Program-made: the position numbers and the translations under genes
Notes under the pieces: model-generated
Told to the model about the DNA's origin: nothing
Database searches by the model: none
The model's input: only the letters and a program-made list of their open reading frames with translations
Origin: Arcuatula senhousia
Lineage: Eukaryota > Mollusca > Bivalvia > Mytilida > Mytilidae
DNA length: 64,000 nucleotides
Direction of reading: 5' to 3'
Assembly: GCA_963971305.1 (NCBI GenBank)
Contig: OZ020309.1
Location: forward strand, 16,299,001 to 16,363,000
In this document: piece after piece, positions 9,333-19,830 of the stretch
Numbering within the stretch: position 1 is the first letter of the stretch
Layout: each line of letters opens with the position of its first letter

Positions 9333-10970
9333 CTATTGAATGTCATAAATGTGAACCATTTTAAATGAGTTATCAATAAGTTTGTGCTCAGTTTTGTTAT
9401 ATGCTAACCCCAAAGGACGATAATCTAAAGTTAATGTCCTATCTATTGTTCCACTGGGGTTAATTCGGATTATTCCATTGTTATGATACTTTGCCACGTA
9501 CAAAAAGTAATTTCTATCGACAGTTATTCCCAAAGGGCCTCCAATCTCTAGCTTAAACACAGATTCACCGGTCAGCTTCATGCATTCTACCTTGCCACCA
9601 TAGAATGATGAATATACAAATTTGTCGGATCCATTAGCACACATGTAGCCAACCTCTACGCCGACTTTTATTTTTCTGGTTGTTTGATTGCGGCTCTGAT
9701 AAGGGCGTATTACAATAGTATTCAAATCTTCTCCATACTCGCAATATACTAAATTATTTCCAACTAAGCACATTGGATATCCTCCTTCAAGTCGCTCTTT
9801 GATACTTTTCTTCATTATATCGATCCTCAGTATAAGTTTATCGACAGAAGCCACTAAAGCATGGTTTTTATCAAAAACACAAACGTACGAAGGTGAAAAG
9901 TTATCGCCAAGTGCCATAACATCGACCGACTCACGATGAATGTCAACGATATATAAACAATCTTGGTGGGTATCAGTTAAAACGATCTTCTTGTGATCCG
10001 GAAAATAACACAACTTCCAGACATAAGGGTTCTCAACAAATCTTTGTAAATCGATACTTTTGTTTAAGACCAAATTTCCAGTATCCCCCGCACTAACCTG
10101 ACATTGCATTAGTTTGGTTAATTCCGGGATGTTCCCTAATTTTGATCGTATCTCTACATCTCCGAGTAGCTGACTGATAGCTGTTGAAGTTATATCGCCA
10201 TCATAATGTATGCTTCTCGAAACTCCCAGGCTGTCTTTTTCCTCTTGCATTTGTTTCTCGCGGCGGCAATGATCTGCATCCAGCCTCTTCATTGCAACAA
10301 ACATGTGCTGATCTGATGGTAGATTTTCTAAAGTTGATAGATCTTTCAGAACTTTTTTCAGTTGCTTTTTTGATTCGGACATTTTTTCTGTTTCATTTGT
10401 TAGAGATGTTATTATCTCGTTGACTTTTGCAGAAACGTCATTCCTTCGGTGTTCAATTGACTTTTTAAAGTTCGATTCTATGCCTACAATTTTGCTTTCA
10501 ATGGATTTGGCTTGTTTCAGGACGTCGTTTACATTTATAGATTTTTTTCGTAGAACCACATCGAATACTCCAATCATGCCTTGTATCCTTGACCTCAAGT
10601 CTGACAGCGCAAAGCTTTCTCTGATATTTTTAGATGCATTTTCAATAGGGATAACGTCATCGCATGATCGATGGGATTCTGGGATACAGGAAGTACAACA
10701 TAAACTGGCATGGAATCTGCAATAAAGTGTGATATCTTGATCCTTGTGTGTTTCACAGATATTCCAATCCAATAGTAAAGGCGTACTCAGCTGTCTGACA
10801 TCTGCAATGGGACAGACTACGTGCTTGGAGCTCGCCTTGTTTTTCTTGTGGTCTTTCAAACACTCAGAGCAAAGGCATTCCCAGCAAGTACTGCACCAAT
10901 TAGAAGCATCTTTAAATTCATTGTCCCTCTCACATGGGCCACAATGGTGGCTGCTTGAAGCGGTAGCCAT
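9333..10970 (-). CDS. TRIM-family-like protein: tandem B-boxes, coiled coil, beta-propeller-like C-terminus
   Basis: A 545-residue uninterrupted ORF. Residues ~10-50 form a B-box-like zinc domain (C10-x2-C13, C26-x2-C29, C34-x2-C37, H41, H50). Residues ~70-110 form a B-box type 2 (CETH, CRFH, CCTSC, SHRSC). Residues ~120-260 are charged and coiled-coil-like. Residues ~290-545 have repeated short beta segments ending with GGPLGITVDRNYFLYVAKY, as in NHL-type propellers. There is no RING at the N-terminus, so it is not a classical E3 ligase; RING-less B-box/NHL-like proteins are heavily expanded in bivalves and are suspected to act in immunity or RNA binding (family knowledge, function here unproven). 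The start ATG is preceded by an 18-base segment and a good splice acceptor, suggesting a 5' UTR intron. The intact ORF amid dead elements argues for a real host gene. Confidence 0.87.
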   Translation of the reverse strand: MATASSSHHCGPCERDNEFKDASNWCSTCWECLCSECLKDHKKNKASSKHVVCPIADVRQLSTPLLLDWNICETHKDQDITLYCRFHASLCCTSCIPESHRSCDDVIPIENASKNIRESFALSDLRSRIQGMIGVFDVVLRKKSINVNDVLKQAKSIESKIVGIESNFKKSIEHRRNDVSAKVNEIITSLTNETEKMSESKKQLKKVLKDLSTLENLPSDQHMFVAMKRLDADHCRREKQMQEEKDSLGVSRSIHYDGDITSTAISQLLGDVEIRSKLGNIPELTKLMQCQVSAGDTGNLVLNKSIDLQRFVENPYVWKLCYFPDHKKIVLTDTHQDCLYIVDIHRESVDVMALGDNFSPSYVCVFDKNHALVASVDKLILRIDIMKKSIKERLEGGYPMCLVGNNLVYCEYGEDLNTIVIRPYQSRNQTTRKIKVGVEVGYMCANGSDKFVYSSFYGGKVECMKLTGESVFKLEIGGPLGITVDRNYFLYVAKYHNNGIIRINPSGTIDRTLTLDYRPLGLAYNKTEHKLIDNSFKMVHIYDIQ

Positions 10971-11003
10971 CCTGTTGAGTTATGTGACCTGTAAAAATAA
11001 AAA
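10971..11003 (-). promoter_or_regulatory. Probable 3' splice site of a 5' UTR intron of the B-box gene
   Basis: On the minus strand a TTTTTATTTTTACAG tract ends at 10989, 18 bases before the ATG, giving a good polypyrimidine-AG acceptor. The coding region itself is intronless. The donor and first exon cannot be identified from sequence alone. Confidence 0.45.
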
Positions 11004-11836
11004 TTCTTAGTAACATTTGAAAGAAAAAGCGTATATCTTAGATAGGTCATTCTAAAAAAATGTCTATATTTCGAGGTAGGCAAACTTGAATATTAGAATT
11101 GCTCACAGAAAGTTTGTAATTTACTTATTGGTATGCTCTATCATTTCAGTAAACAAAACAAGCAAAGAGTAAAAATCAAATCGAATATATTTTGAATTTT
11201 TTTTAGTCATTGTCCTTCAGGGTTGATTTGGCTGTCCTTGATGTTACCACATTAAAAACGTTGCAATAAAAGAAAGCTTTAATCTTTTATTTAAAAATTC
11301 ATGCATAACTTGCCACATAGGGACAGAACAAGTACTTTGCAAGCGTCAGAAATAAAGGTTAGCTCAAAAATTTGTTTTTAAGAGCATCATAAGACAATGA
11401 TTTTAAACAGTTCAGCAAACAGATCAAAACTAACTAACATATCAAATGCAATATATGACATTTCACTTCTTCATTGACATTATGATGAACAATAAGGTTA
11501 ACTAGTTTCAGTTGCAAAATATCATTGTTCAGAGGGTTATGTATTAGACAACAATTGAGCAAATTAAACTGGTAACATCAGGGACAATGCGTAACATCAC
11601 GGACAATTAATAGCATGAATAAAGACTTCATGACAATAAATGTTTATTTTAATGCAATAAATAACATGTTTTGGGGCAATATCTAATAAATTATGTAGAT
11701 GGGCTATCTTTTTCATTAAATATCGCATTTATGACTGGTTAAACTTCACCGAATGTCCACTATGTTACCGGCTATTTGTCTCTGATGTTACCACTATTTT
11801 AGCAACAAATACAAGAATTTTTTTCCCAAAGTATTG
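11004..11836. other. Non-coding sequence with repeated TGTCC..GTTACC motifs
   Basis: No gene seen. Carries several copies, in both orientations, of a motif close to TGTCCTTGATGTTACC (11233-11248, 11571-11586, 11590-11605, 11754-11768, 11778-11793). More copies occur on the far side of the palindromic element (16789-17222). Confidence 0.5.
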
Positions 11837-14171
11837 AGTAGTAATAGTGGGCCACTCTAGACCTATAGGCCCCATGTTAAAATCTCTGGGACACACCTAA
11901 GCTCGCAGGAAAGTCGTGTGCAGTCATGCGGAACGGTGATCAATCGATGAAACAGGTGTCCAATAAGATGAGAACTGATGTATTGTTTGTATTCCCATTA
12001 AAATTCATGTTTATAGAAAGATTAATTAGTCGATAAAACAGGTTCTCAATAAGACCATATTTTGCAGAAGGGTAATTGTTTTCCCATAAACTTCATTAAA
12101 ATTCATGTTGATTTAATGTAATCGATAATCAGGTGTTCATTCTTACATTTTTTGGTATGAAACCAAATATATTTTATACACTGAAGGGTAATATTTTTAT
12201 ATTGTATACCTTATAAAGAGCTGTTTGTAAGAAGGGTGCTAATTAAAATTCATGTTTGAAGTAATTAACACCACTCATGTGTCCGGGGATATCTAATCGA
12301 TGAAACAGTTGAGGGAATTCGTAGAACTGTATTGTATTTAATTTTAATATTTAATTCATGTTGGGGGTAGTTGCATTCTCATTAAAACATCTTCACTTAA
12401 TCAATAAGGCAGGTGTTAAAGCTTGTAAAGCTCAATATTTCTTTATAAGCTTCTGGGTTGAACTTTTAAATACGTCTATTATAAGAATGTTACTTGATTT
12501 GTAATTTCCATTCATCAAAACCATGACCGTTTATATGGGACCCTACACTTCCACGTGGAACGTATTGTATGTCGATATGTTTATTATTCATGTGTTAAAG
12601 TATCCAATGAATACTCTTTTATCCCGATGTCGTAAAATCTTGTAAGGCACACTTCTTGTCTAATCTATCACGCGATGAAACAGATGGGCGGATTTCATTC
12701 GACCAACCTGTTTTTATCCCAAAATACCCCCCCCCCCCAATTTCGGGGGGGGGGAATTAAAAATGGGGGGGGAATTGTGGCTGCTTATAAGCAGCATTTT
12801 AAATCGGACGCAATTGGAATTGAAATTGGTAGTTCTTAGGGGGGGGGGGGTAATACTCTTTAGCTAGGGCACTAAATACCACAATGAAAGTATCAGTTTC
12901 AATATTTTATTGCTAAGCTACAATCTTGTACAACTATATCTAATTTGCAATCTTCGGAGGTTACATATCTACCATTGCTATTTGCTCTTCTCCAGGAAAA
13001 ATATTAGTTCTTAAACGTAAGATTTCCGGGGTGTCCTGCCTCATGTCGATCAACATGTATCCGTGGGGTTTCCTGACTGCGGCTTCGTAGGATTCAAGAA
13101 AGTACTTGGATCTTCCGGGGAACATCTGTTGTCCTAAGGTCATGATTTGGGATGTGTCTCTCGGGTTCTTGAATACGACCATGTAATGGGTATTGAGACT
13201 GATGGTTCTGTGGTGTTTGTTTTTATTAAACAGGTTCTGTACGATCAGCATGATACTAATGGATCTGTGGTGACTGTATTTGGTAAACAGGTCCGCTATG
13301 GCTTGTGTAATGTTGTCCATCTGGTCGTCGATGACGATAAGATGTTTCTCTTCGGGGTTCAAGCTCTCGATATCCGGGAGTCCTCTGATAAACTCGACGT
13401 TGTTCATTCCAGAATATAGGGGCTGTTGTACATCGTATGACCACCATATTCGATGGGGTTGGGGAAGCGTCATGTGTTGTATATTGTCGATGAATCTTCT
13501 TACAAAGACTGACTTTCCACTTCCGGTAGGTCCTGTAATGACGCTGGTGAATGGATGAGCCCAAGGCATGAAATGGTCGTGGAGTAATCCATCGGGTACG
13601 TTAAACGTAAAGGGATCGCTCGTCGGTAAAATGAAGTAAGGCTCTTGTTCTGTCTTCCTATTGTTGACTGGTGTATCAGTTTCAGCATTCCTTTGTAGGG
13701 GTACTGGAGGTGTTTTCAATTTAGATCTTGGTAAAGTAGTTGGCATGGTTCTGTTTCTTTTCACTTTGTTGTGAACTGTTTCGATGTGTCTCTTTACATG
13801 GTCTTTTCGGGAAAGTATTTTCCCACAAATAAAGCAATCCATGTTTCCTCTTCGGTGTCTAACGTAAGACTGACTCAAACTCTACCTGTCATTTCCTATA
13901 TCTTTCTCTAACCCTATGTTTTGTTCTATTTTTAACCCTGGCCTCATTCTAACCCTAACTCTCCTTTGTTCTATTTTTAACCCTGGCCTCATTCTAACCC
14001 TAACTCTCTTCTGTCTTTAACCCTAACCCCTAACCCTTTTGTATGTTTCTTTATGGGCTCTTTATGGTGTCTCGTACTTAGTTCTTCTTATATTCCTTAT
14101 GTATTGGTCCTTGGCTCTTTAACACCCTTAGTTTTTGGAATGGGTCACTTTGGGGTCAAGTCCTGACTGAC
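11837..14171 (+). repeat. Left arm of the 2.3-kb terminal inverted repeat
   Basis: Reverse-complementary to 14343-16677 with scattered substitutions and small indels. Includes homopolymer C/G runs (12728-12775, 12840-12850) and a TAACCC-rich tract near 13900-14035. Contains the minus-strand ATPase gene. Confidence 0.85.
12961..13842 (-). CDS. C2H2 zinc finger fused to a viral-type (FtsK/HerA-like) DNA-packaging ATPase
   Basis: The first ATG is at 13842, giving about 293 residues; the frame is open a further 12 codons upstream. At the N-terminus is one C2H2 finger (C-x2-C-x12-H-x4-H, in MDCFICGKILSRKDHVKRH). After a proline-rich linker comes the P-loop GPTGSGKSVFV, the Walker B LIVIDDQMD, then FTKYSHHRS, IMLIVQNLF, and the conserved VFKNPRD near the C-terminus. 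This pattern matches ATPases of Polinton/adintovirus-type elements, which pump DNA into capsids (family knowledge). The gene is intact in this arm and reads toward the left terminus. Whether it is expressed or kept by selection cannot be judged. Confidence 0.8.
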   Translation of the reverse strand: MDCFICGKILSRKDHVKRHIETVHNKVKRNRTMPTTLPRSKLKTPPVPLQRNAETDTPVNNRKTEQEPYFILPTSDPFTFNVPDGLLHDHFMPWAHPFTSVITGPTGSGKSVFVRRFIDNIQHMTLPQPHRIWWSYDVQQPLYSGMNNVEFIRGLPDIESLNPEEKHLIVIDDQMDNITQAIADLFTKYSHHRSISIMLIVQNLFNKNKHHRTISLNTHYMVVFKNPRDTSQIMTLGQQMFPGRSKYFLESYEAAVRKPHGYMLIDMRQDTPEILRLRTNIFPGEEQIAMVDM

Positions 14172-14342
14172 CACTGACCATAACCACCCTTAAACCCCCA
14201 GAATCTGCCTCTAGATCTTAAAAGCTGTCTAATGATATACAACAACCCTATATTGGACCTAATTTAGGTATTGGTCATTTTGTGGTCAAGCCCCGGATGA
14301 CCACTGACCAACACAACGGACATCATCGGAAAGACATTGTCT
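14172..14342. other. Spacer at the centre of the palindrome
   Basis: About 170 bases not included in the inverted repeat. It contains two direct copies of a TGACCACTGACCA motif, and its right half (TTGTGGTCAAGCCCC) is a diverged direct copy of the adjacent arm sequence (TTGGGGTCAAGTCCT), suggesting local rearrangement at the centre. Confidence 0.55.
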
Positions 14343-16677
14343 TGGGTAGTCAGGACTTGACCCCAAAGTGACCCATTCCAAAAACTAAGGGTGTTAAAGA
14401 GCCAAGGACCAATACATAAGGAATATAAGAAGAACTAAGTACGAGACACCATAAAGAGCCCATAAAGAAACATACAAAAGGGTTAGGGGTTAGGGTTAAA
14501 GACAGAAGAGAGTTAGGGTTAGAATGAGGCCAGGGTTAAAAATAGAACAAAGGAGAGTTAGGGTTAAAATGAGGCCAGGGTTAAAAATAGAACAAAACAT
14601 AGGGTTAGAGAAAGATATAGGAAATGACAGGTAGAGTTTGAGTCAGTCTTACGTTAGACACCGAAGAGGAAACATGGATTGCTTTATTTGTGGGAAAATA
14701 CTTTCCCGAAAAGACCATGTAAAGAGACACATCGAAACAGTTCACAACAAAGTGAAAAGAAACAGAACCATGCCAACTACTTTACCAAGATCTAAATTGA
14801 TAACACCTCCAGTACCCCTGCAAAGGAATGCTGAAACTGATACACCAGTCAACAATAGGAAGACAGAACAAGAAAGAGCCTTACTTCATTTTACCGACGA
14901 GCGATCCCTTTACGTTTAACGTACCCGATGGATTACTCCACGACCATTTCATGCCTTGGGCTCATCCATTCACCAGCGTCATTACAGGACCTACCGGAAG
15001 TGGAAAGTCAGTCTTTGTAAGAAGATTCATCGACAATATACAACACATGACGCTTCCCCAACCCGATCGAATATGGTGGTCATACGATGTACAACAGCCC
15101 CTATATTCTGGAATGAACAACGTCGAGTTTATCAGAGGACTCCCGGATATCGAGAGCTTGAACCCCGAAGAGAAACATCTTATCGTCATCGACGACCAGA
15201 TGGACAACATTACACAAGCCATAGCGGACCTGTTTACCAAATACAGTCACCACAGATCCATTAGTATCATGCTGATTGTACAGAACCTGTTTAATAAAAA
15301 CAAACACCACAGAACCATCAGTCTCAATACCCATTACATGGTCGTATTCAAGAACCCGAGAGACACATCCCAAATCATGACCTTAGGACAACAGATGTTC
15401 CCCGGAAGATCCAAGTACTTTCTTGAATCCTACGAAGCCGCAGTCAGGAAACCCCACGGATACATGTTGATCGACATGAGGCAGGACACCCCGGAAATCT
15501 TACGTTTAAGAACTAATATTTTTCCTGGAGAAGAGCAAATAGCAATGGTAGATATGTAACCTCCGAAGATTGCAAATTAGATATAGTTGTACAAGATTGT
15601 AGCTTAGCAATAAAATATTGAAACTGATACTTTCATTGTGGTATTTAGTGCCCTAGCTAAAGAGTATTACCCCCCCCTAAGAACTACCAATTTCAATTCC
15701 AATTACGTCCGATTTAAAATGCTGCTTATAAGCAGCCACAATTCCCCCCCCCCCATTTTTAATTCCCCCCCCCGAAATTGGGAGGGGGATTTTGGGATAA
15801 ATACAGGTTGGTCGAATGAAATCCGCCCATCTGTTTCATCGCGTGATAGATTAGACAAGAAGTGTGCCTTACAAGATTTTACGACATCGGGATAAAAGAG
15901 TATTCATTGGATACTTTAACACATGAATAATAAACATATCGACATACAATACGTTCCACGTGGAAGTGAAGGGTCCCATATAAACGGTCATGGTTTTGAT
16001 GAATGGAAATTACAAATCAAGTAACATTCTTATAATAGACGTATTTAAAAGTTCAACCCAGAAGCTTATAAAGAAATATTGAGCTTTACAAGCTTTAACA
16101 CCTGCCTTATTGATTAAGTGAAGATGTTTTAATGAGAATGCAACTACCCCCAACATGAATTAAATATTAAAATTAAATACAATACAGTTCTACGAATTCC
16201 CTCAACTGTTTCATCGATTAGATATCCCCGGACACATGAGTGGTGTTAATTACTTCAAACATGAATTTTAATTAGCACCCTTCTTACAAACAGCTCTTTA
16301 TAAGGTATACAATATAAAAATATTACCCTTCAGTGTATAAAATATATTTGGTTTCATACCAAAAAATGTAAGAATGAACACCTGATTATCGATTACATTA
16401 AATCAACATGAATTTTAATGAAGTTTATGGGAAAACAATTACCCTTCTGCAAAATATGGTCTTATTGAGCACCTGTTTTATCGACTAATTAATCTTTCTA
16501 TAAACATGAATTTTAATGGGAATACAAACAATACATCAGTTCTCATCTTATTGGACACCTGTTTCATCGATTGATCACCGTTCCGCATGACTGCACACGA
16601 CTTTCCTGCGAGCTTAGGTGTGTCCCAGAGATTTTAACATGGGGCCTATAGGTCTAGAGTGGCCCACTATTACTACT
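14343..16677 (-). repeat. Right arm of the 2.3-kb terminal inverted repeat
   Basis: Mirror of 11837-14171. It contains the plus-strand, frameshifted ATPase copy and G/C homopolymer runs around 15670-15790 that differ in length from those in the left arm. Confidence 0.85.
14674..15559 (+). pseudogene. Frameshifted mirror copy of the zinc-finger/packaging ATPase gene
   Basis: Reads identically to the left-arm gene through the zinc finger and linker. It then carries four extra bases near 14872, which throws the frame and ends the N-terminal ORF at 14919. The ATPase part (P-loop, Walker B, VFKNPRD) is intact in another frame from about 14870 to 15559. One missense difference from the left copy is visible (His to Asp before RIWW). 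The two arms are therefore not being kept perfectly identical. Confidence 0.85.
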
Positions 16678-16683
16678 GTATTG

Positions 16684-18539
16684 ACACAATTGCGTTTCGA
16701 TATCTTAAGCTGTTGTATTAAAGTATTTGTGCCACTTTCTAACTAACAGAATGCAAAACCAGATGATTTGTTGTACCTTTACAAACATGTCCTGTATGTT
16801 ACAAAAAATGTCTTAGCTGTTACTGTCAAAATGTCCCTCCTGTTACCGATTCTCAGGTTGAAATATTATACTTAAACCATGAACTCTGAGAAAGAAAATA
16901 TATTTATAACACTCTATATGGCTAAAATCAGTGATTAGAGTAATTTTAGCGCTTTTAAATCAGAAGCCATATACAAAGAAGACGGATTCAAGAATCTTTT
17001 ACTTATAATTTGTCTGTCCTGTTACACTTTTGAACAGTAACATCAGGGAACAGTAACATCAGGGAATTACGGGAACATTATTTGCTTAAATTATTAAATG
17101 ATCGTGTCTCCGTCATTCTTTCGGGTCTCAGATATGATTGGTCAAGATGTAAAATTTACCCATAGCAGCTACAAGCACATACCTCTATAGTCTCTGATAA
17201 ATCGCGGTAACATTATGGACAAGGAAAAAAAATACGCCTCCAATTCAGCTTACATTCTTTACATTGTAATGACGATATGTAAATTTTTCTCAAAAATGTA
17301 ACTGTAACTTAGATAAATGGATGTGTTTGGATGTTTCTATGTCCTTATTTGTTGCCTGAGAAGGATATACGTACAATTTATTTTCAATTCTATCTACCAG
17401 TAACAGCAAAGACATTTTCAGAGGGGACACTTTTTGATTCGCCAGAAAAAAAATTTCAATGATGTTTATCCCATTTTATTTTATAGATAAGACAGATAGA
17501 TGGTCAAAGAAAAACCCATCATGATTTCCGTAGTCTACTTGCAGATTATCATATTTTTTAAGGACTTTTAACTAAAAAAATTACTCATAGGACAGACGAT
17601 TTTGGTCAATTGTTTAGTTTTAAAATTGCGCTGTCATGTCATTTTTAAAGATAGCGTTTATATGTTTATGTCAGAAGTGCATCTTGGTGCATATTTTACT
17701 CAAGACAAAAGATATTGTTTAAAATCAATTATACGTGGAAATATTTTGACTGCCACGTAATAAGGACATTTTTTGAGAATGACCCAGATAATAATATTTA
17801 AACAGTTTAGTTAAATGATAGTTCAATTGTATGCATGCAGCATCTAGATATAAAATTCGACATTGCTTTTATTCAACATGCATGTTATGTTTAAATATTA
17901 TAAATATTTCTAATTGTTTCATCTCATCTCATCATTGTTATCTTTTCCATGAAGCAGAGACTTGCCTTTTTCCAATTTTAAATAAATCTTAACTTTGTTA
18001 GATAGCTTTTTTTCGGCTATTCCCAAGAATCGTGCTTTAATCTTATACGGGGAATAACCATGAAAGAGATGGTAAAATCAAGTATGAAATGATGAATTGA
18101 GATGAAATTATGATGGGGACAAAGGGCAAGAGGGGAACAAAGTGTATACTGCTAAAAAGGTTTGGATAATGTCAGGTAATAAATATACTGAAGAGGGTCA
18201 AAGAGTCCTTCTCTAGTTGGAACATGCAGTAGTGCTTTTAAAGCGCAAGAAATGTGGAAGATTTACAACACAATCCACTATATACCTATGCCTCCATACC
18301 GTTTTTCTGTATTACGACATGAGACCCTAGCACCCAAGACGACAGCATTATCAGATTCTACCTCTTGGGCACGTATCTTTGATGCTATGTTGACTAATAG
18401 GTTTTACCCGAATTGGCGAGTAAAGCGCTATATTGCAGGCCTACTAGTACAGTAATGACAATCGACAATAGAACTGTTAATTCCGTTCACTATTAAGTCA
18501 AAAATCATTTGAACGGACAAAATTTAAGCTGTGTTAAAA
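16684..18539. other. AT-rich non-coding region
   Basis: No gene recognised. The first 550 bases carry further TGTCC..GTTAC motif copies (16789-16802, 16810-16824, 16832-16847, 17015-17073, 17207-17222). The rest is AT-rich with no ORF of note; the 67-residue ORF at 18252-18455 has no motif. Confidence 0.5.
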
Positions 18540-19115
18540 GTTCAAGTCCAATTTCAGGAGTTTATATTCTAGGCCGATCCAGTAGTGTTAAGTGTACTAA
18601 CTTTTGAATTACTTGACACGATCTTGATCTCACTTGATTTACTGAAAAGATGAACTTTTGTTGGTTGTCTGGTTTTCTGAATTGCTACTTGATTGTGGGC
18701 TGTGTCGCATACACATATTCCACATCTCATTATTTTCTATTACTGAATTTATACTGATTTTTTTTTAATACTTGACTGTTTTGAGAGTCCATCAAATATA
18801 GTATTTACCCAGTAGATTTTATTCGTTCAAGTAGTGAAATGTTATTGTAGTAGTTATACTGTATATGCATAATTTCAAGTAGTAACATCTCATCAACTCT
18901 GTTCTTCCTACCCCAGACATAGGTTGAATATCTTAGTAATTATTTGGTTCCCCTGTTTGGTATTTTTGGTTATACTGTTATATGCTCTTTATATTCATAC
19001 AGTGTTTGGCATTTTCAATATTTTTGGTAGAGCGCCTCTGATGAGTCTTGAATAGACGAAACGCGCGTCAGGCGTAGCAAAATTTATTGTCTGGAACTTT
19101 GTTGTCATTTGTATT
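18540..19115 (+). mobile_element. Penelope-like 3' debris with hammerhead ribozyme
   Basis: The stretch near 18690-18760 (GTGGGCTGTGTCG, then TTCCACATCTC and TTTTCTATT) matches the 3' end of the Penelope-like element at 52146-54849. The final part (18900-19110), including the ribozyme, matches in inverted orientation the segment at 37235-37430. Penelope-like elements and derived retrozymes carrying hammerhead ribozymes are known from molluscs (family knowledge). No ORF is left here. Confidence 0.65.
19032..19075 (+). ncRNA. Type I hammerhead ribozyme, complete core
   Basis: Reads GCGCCT (stem I), CTGATGA (19038-19044), GTCT-TGAAT-AGAC (perfect 4-bp stem II), GAAA (19058-19061), a minimal AC-GCGC-GT stem III, cleavage triplet GTC (19067-19069), then AGGCGT closing stem I. 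All invariant core bases are present. The very short, palindromic stem III is typical of Penelope/retrozyme hammerheads, which self-cleave best as dimers (family knowledge). An identical 44-base sequence occurs on the minus strand at 37252-37295. Confidence 0.88.
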
Positions 19116-19590
19116 AAGAGTAAAAAAAAGTTTTCAAACCAATAATGAATTTTAACGTAATTTACAGAACACAATCGAACAATAAAGCATAACCAGTACC
19201 TAAAATATCGACCATGAGAAATGCAATAAAACGGACCTGCAGGTTTTTAACTCATTTTGAACCGAACGAATAGACAATGTCAGAATAATGTTTGGTAAGG
19301 GTTTGTGTCCGACAATTACGACGTTCAGATTTGTGATAACTGTTGGGGACTTCTGGTCCACAAGCTGAAGTCTCTGACCATGTTGTTTAAATGTAAAATA
19401 TAACAAGTTGAGTGTCAATAAACTGTTGACTTAATAATGTGCTGTGTATGCAAAGTTCAAGGAATAACGTCAAATAACTTTATTAGAATAAAAATAATTC
19501 GACCAAAAAAGTATCACGTTTCGAAAGAGACGTACTCTGTCCAAATATGTCGAACAAAAAGTCTAATATATTGCTTCATGGCTATAATTA
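19116..19590. other. Non-coding spacer, nothing recognised
   Basis: AT-rich sequence between the ribozyme-bearing remnant and the Helentron-like nest. The 72-residue minus ORF at 19200-19418 has no motif. Confidence 0.4.
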
Positions 19591-19695
19591 TGTCCCCGAA
19601 CACGAAGTGTCGGGGACATATTGTTTTTGCTCGGTTTCTTATTATTATGTCCCCGAACACGAAGTGTCGGGGACATATTGTTTTTGCTCGGTTTC

Positions 19696-19696
<1 letters not shown>

Positions 19697-19755
<59 letters not shown>
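19697..19755. repeat. (TTA)n microsatellite
   Basis: About 20 TTA units following the head of E7. Chance ORFs rich in Ile, Tyr or Asn on both strands come from this tract and are not genes. Confidence 0.95.
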
Positions 19756-19756
<1 letters not shown>

Positions 19757-19830
19757 GTCCCCGACCACGAAGTGTCGTCGGGGACATATTGTTTTTACTC
19801 CGTTTCTTATTTTTCTTATTATTATTATTA

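Larger units (their letters stand above)
11837..16677. mobile_element. Polinton-like element reduced to a 4.8-kb inverted duplication
   Basis: The element starts AGTAGTAATAGTGG and ends CCACTATTACTACT. It is flanked by the direct 6-bp repeat GTATTG (11831-11836 and 16678-16683). A 6-bp duplication and AG...CT termini are the hallmarks of Polinton/Maverick elements and their adintovirus relatives (family knowledge). About 2.33 kb at each end is inverted-repeat, leaving only about 170 bp in the middle. Each arm carries a packaging-ATPase gene pointing outward from the centre. No DNA polymerase B, integrase, protease or capsid gene is present, so it is non-autonomous. Alternative: an unrelated long-TIR element that captured the ATPase. 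Confidence 0.75.

Noticed and set aside
13147..13688. Additional ORFs opposite and in other frames of the packaging ATPase, mirrored at 14956-15373
   Set aside because: Shadows of the ATPase frame; they recur only because the arms are inverted copies.
13900..14040. Telomeric repeat (CCCTAA) and mirror at 14480-14600
   Set aside because: Only a few degenerate TAACCC units interspersed with other sequence, internal to the palindrome; not a telomere.
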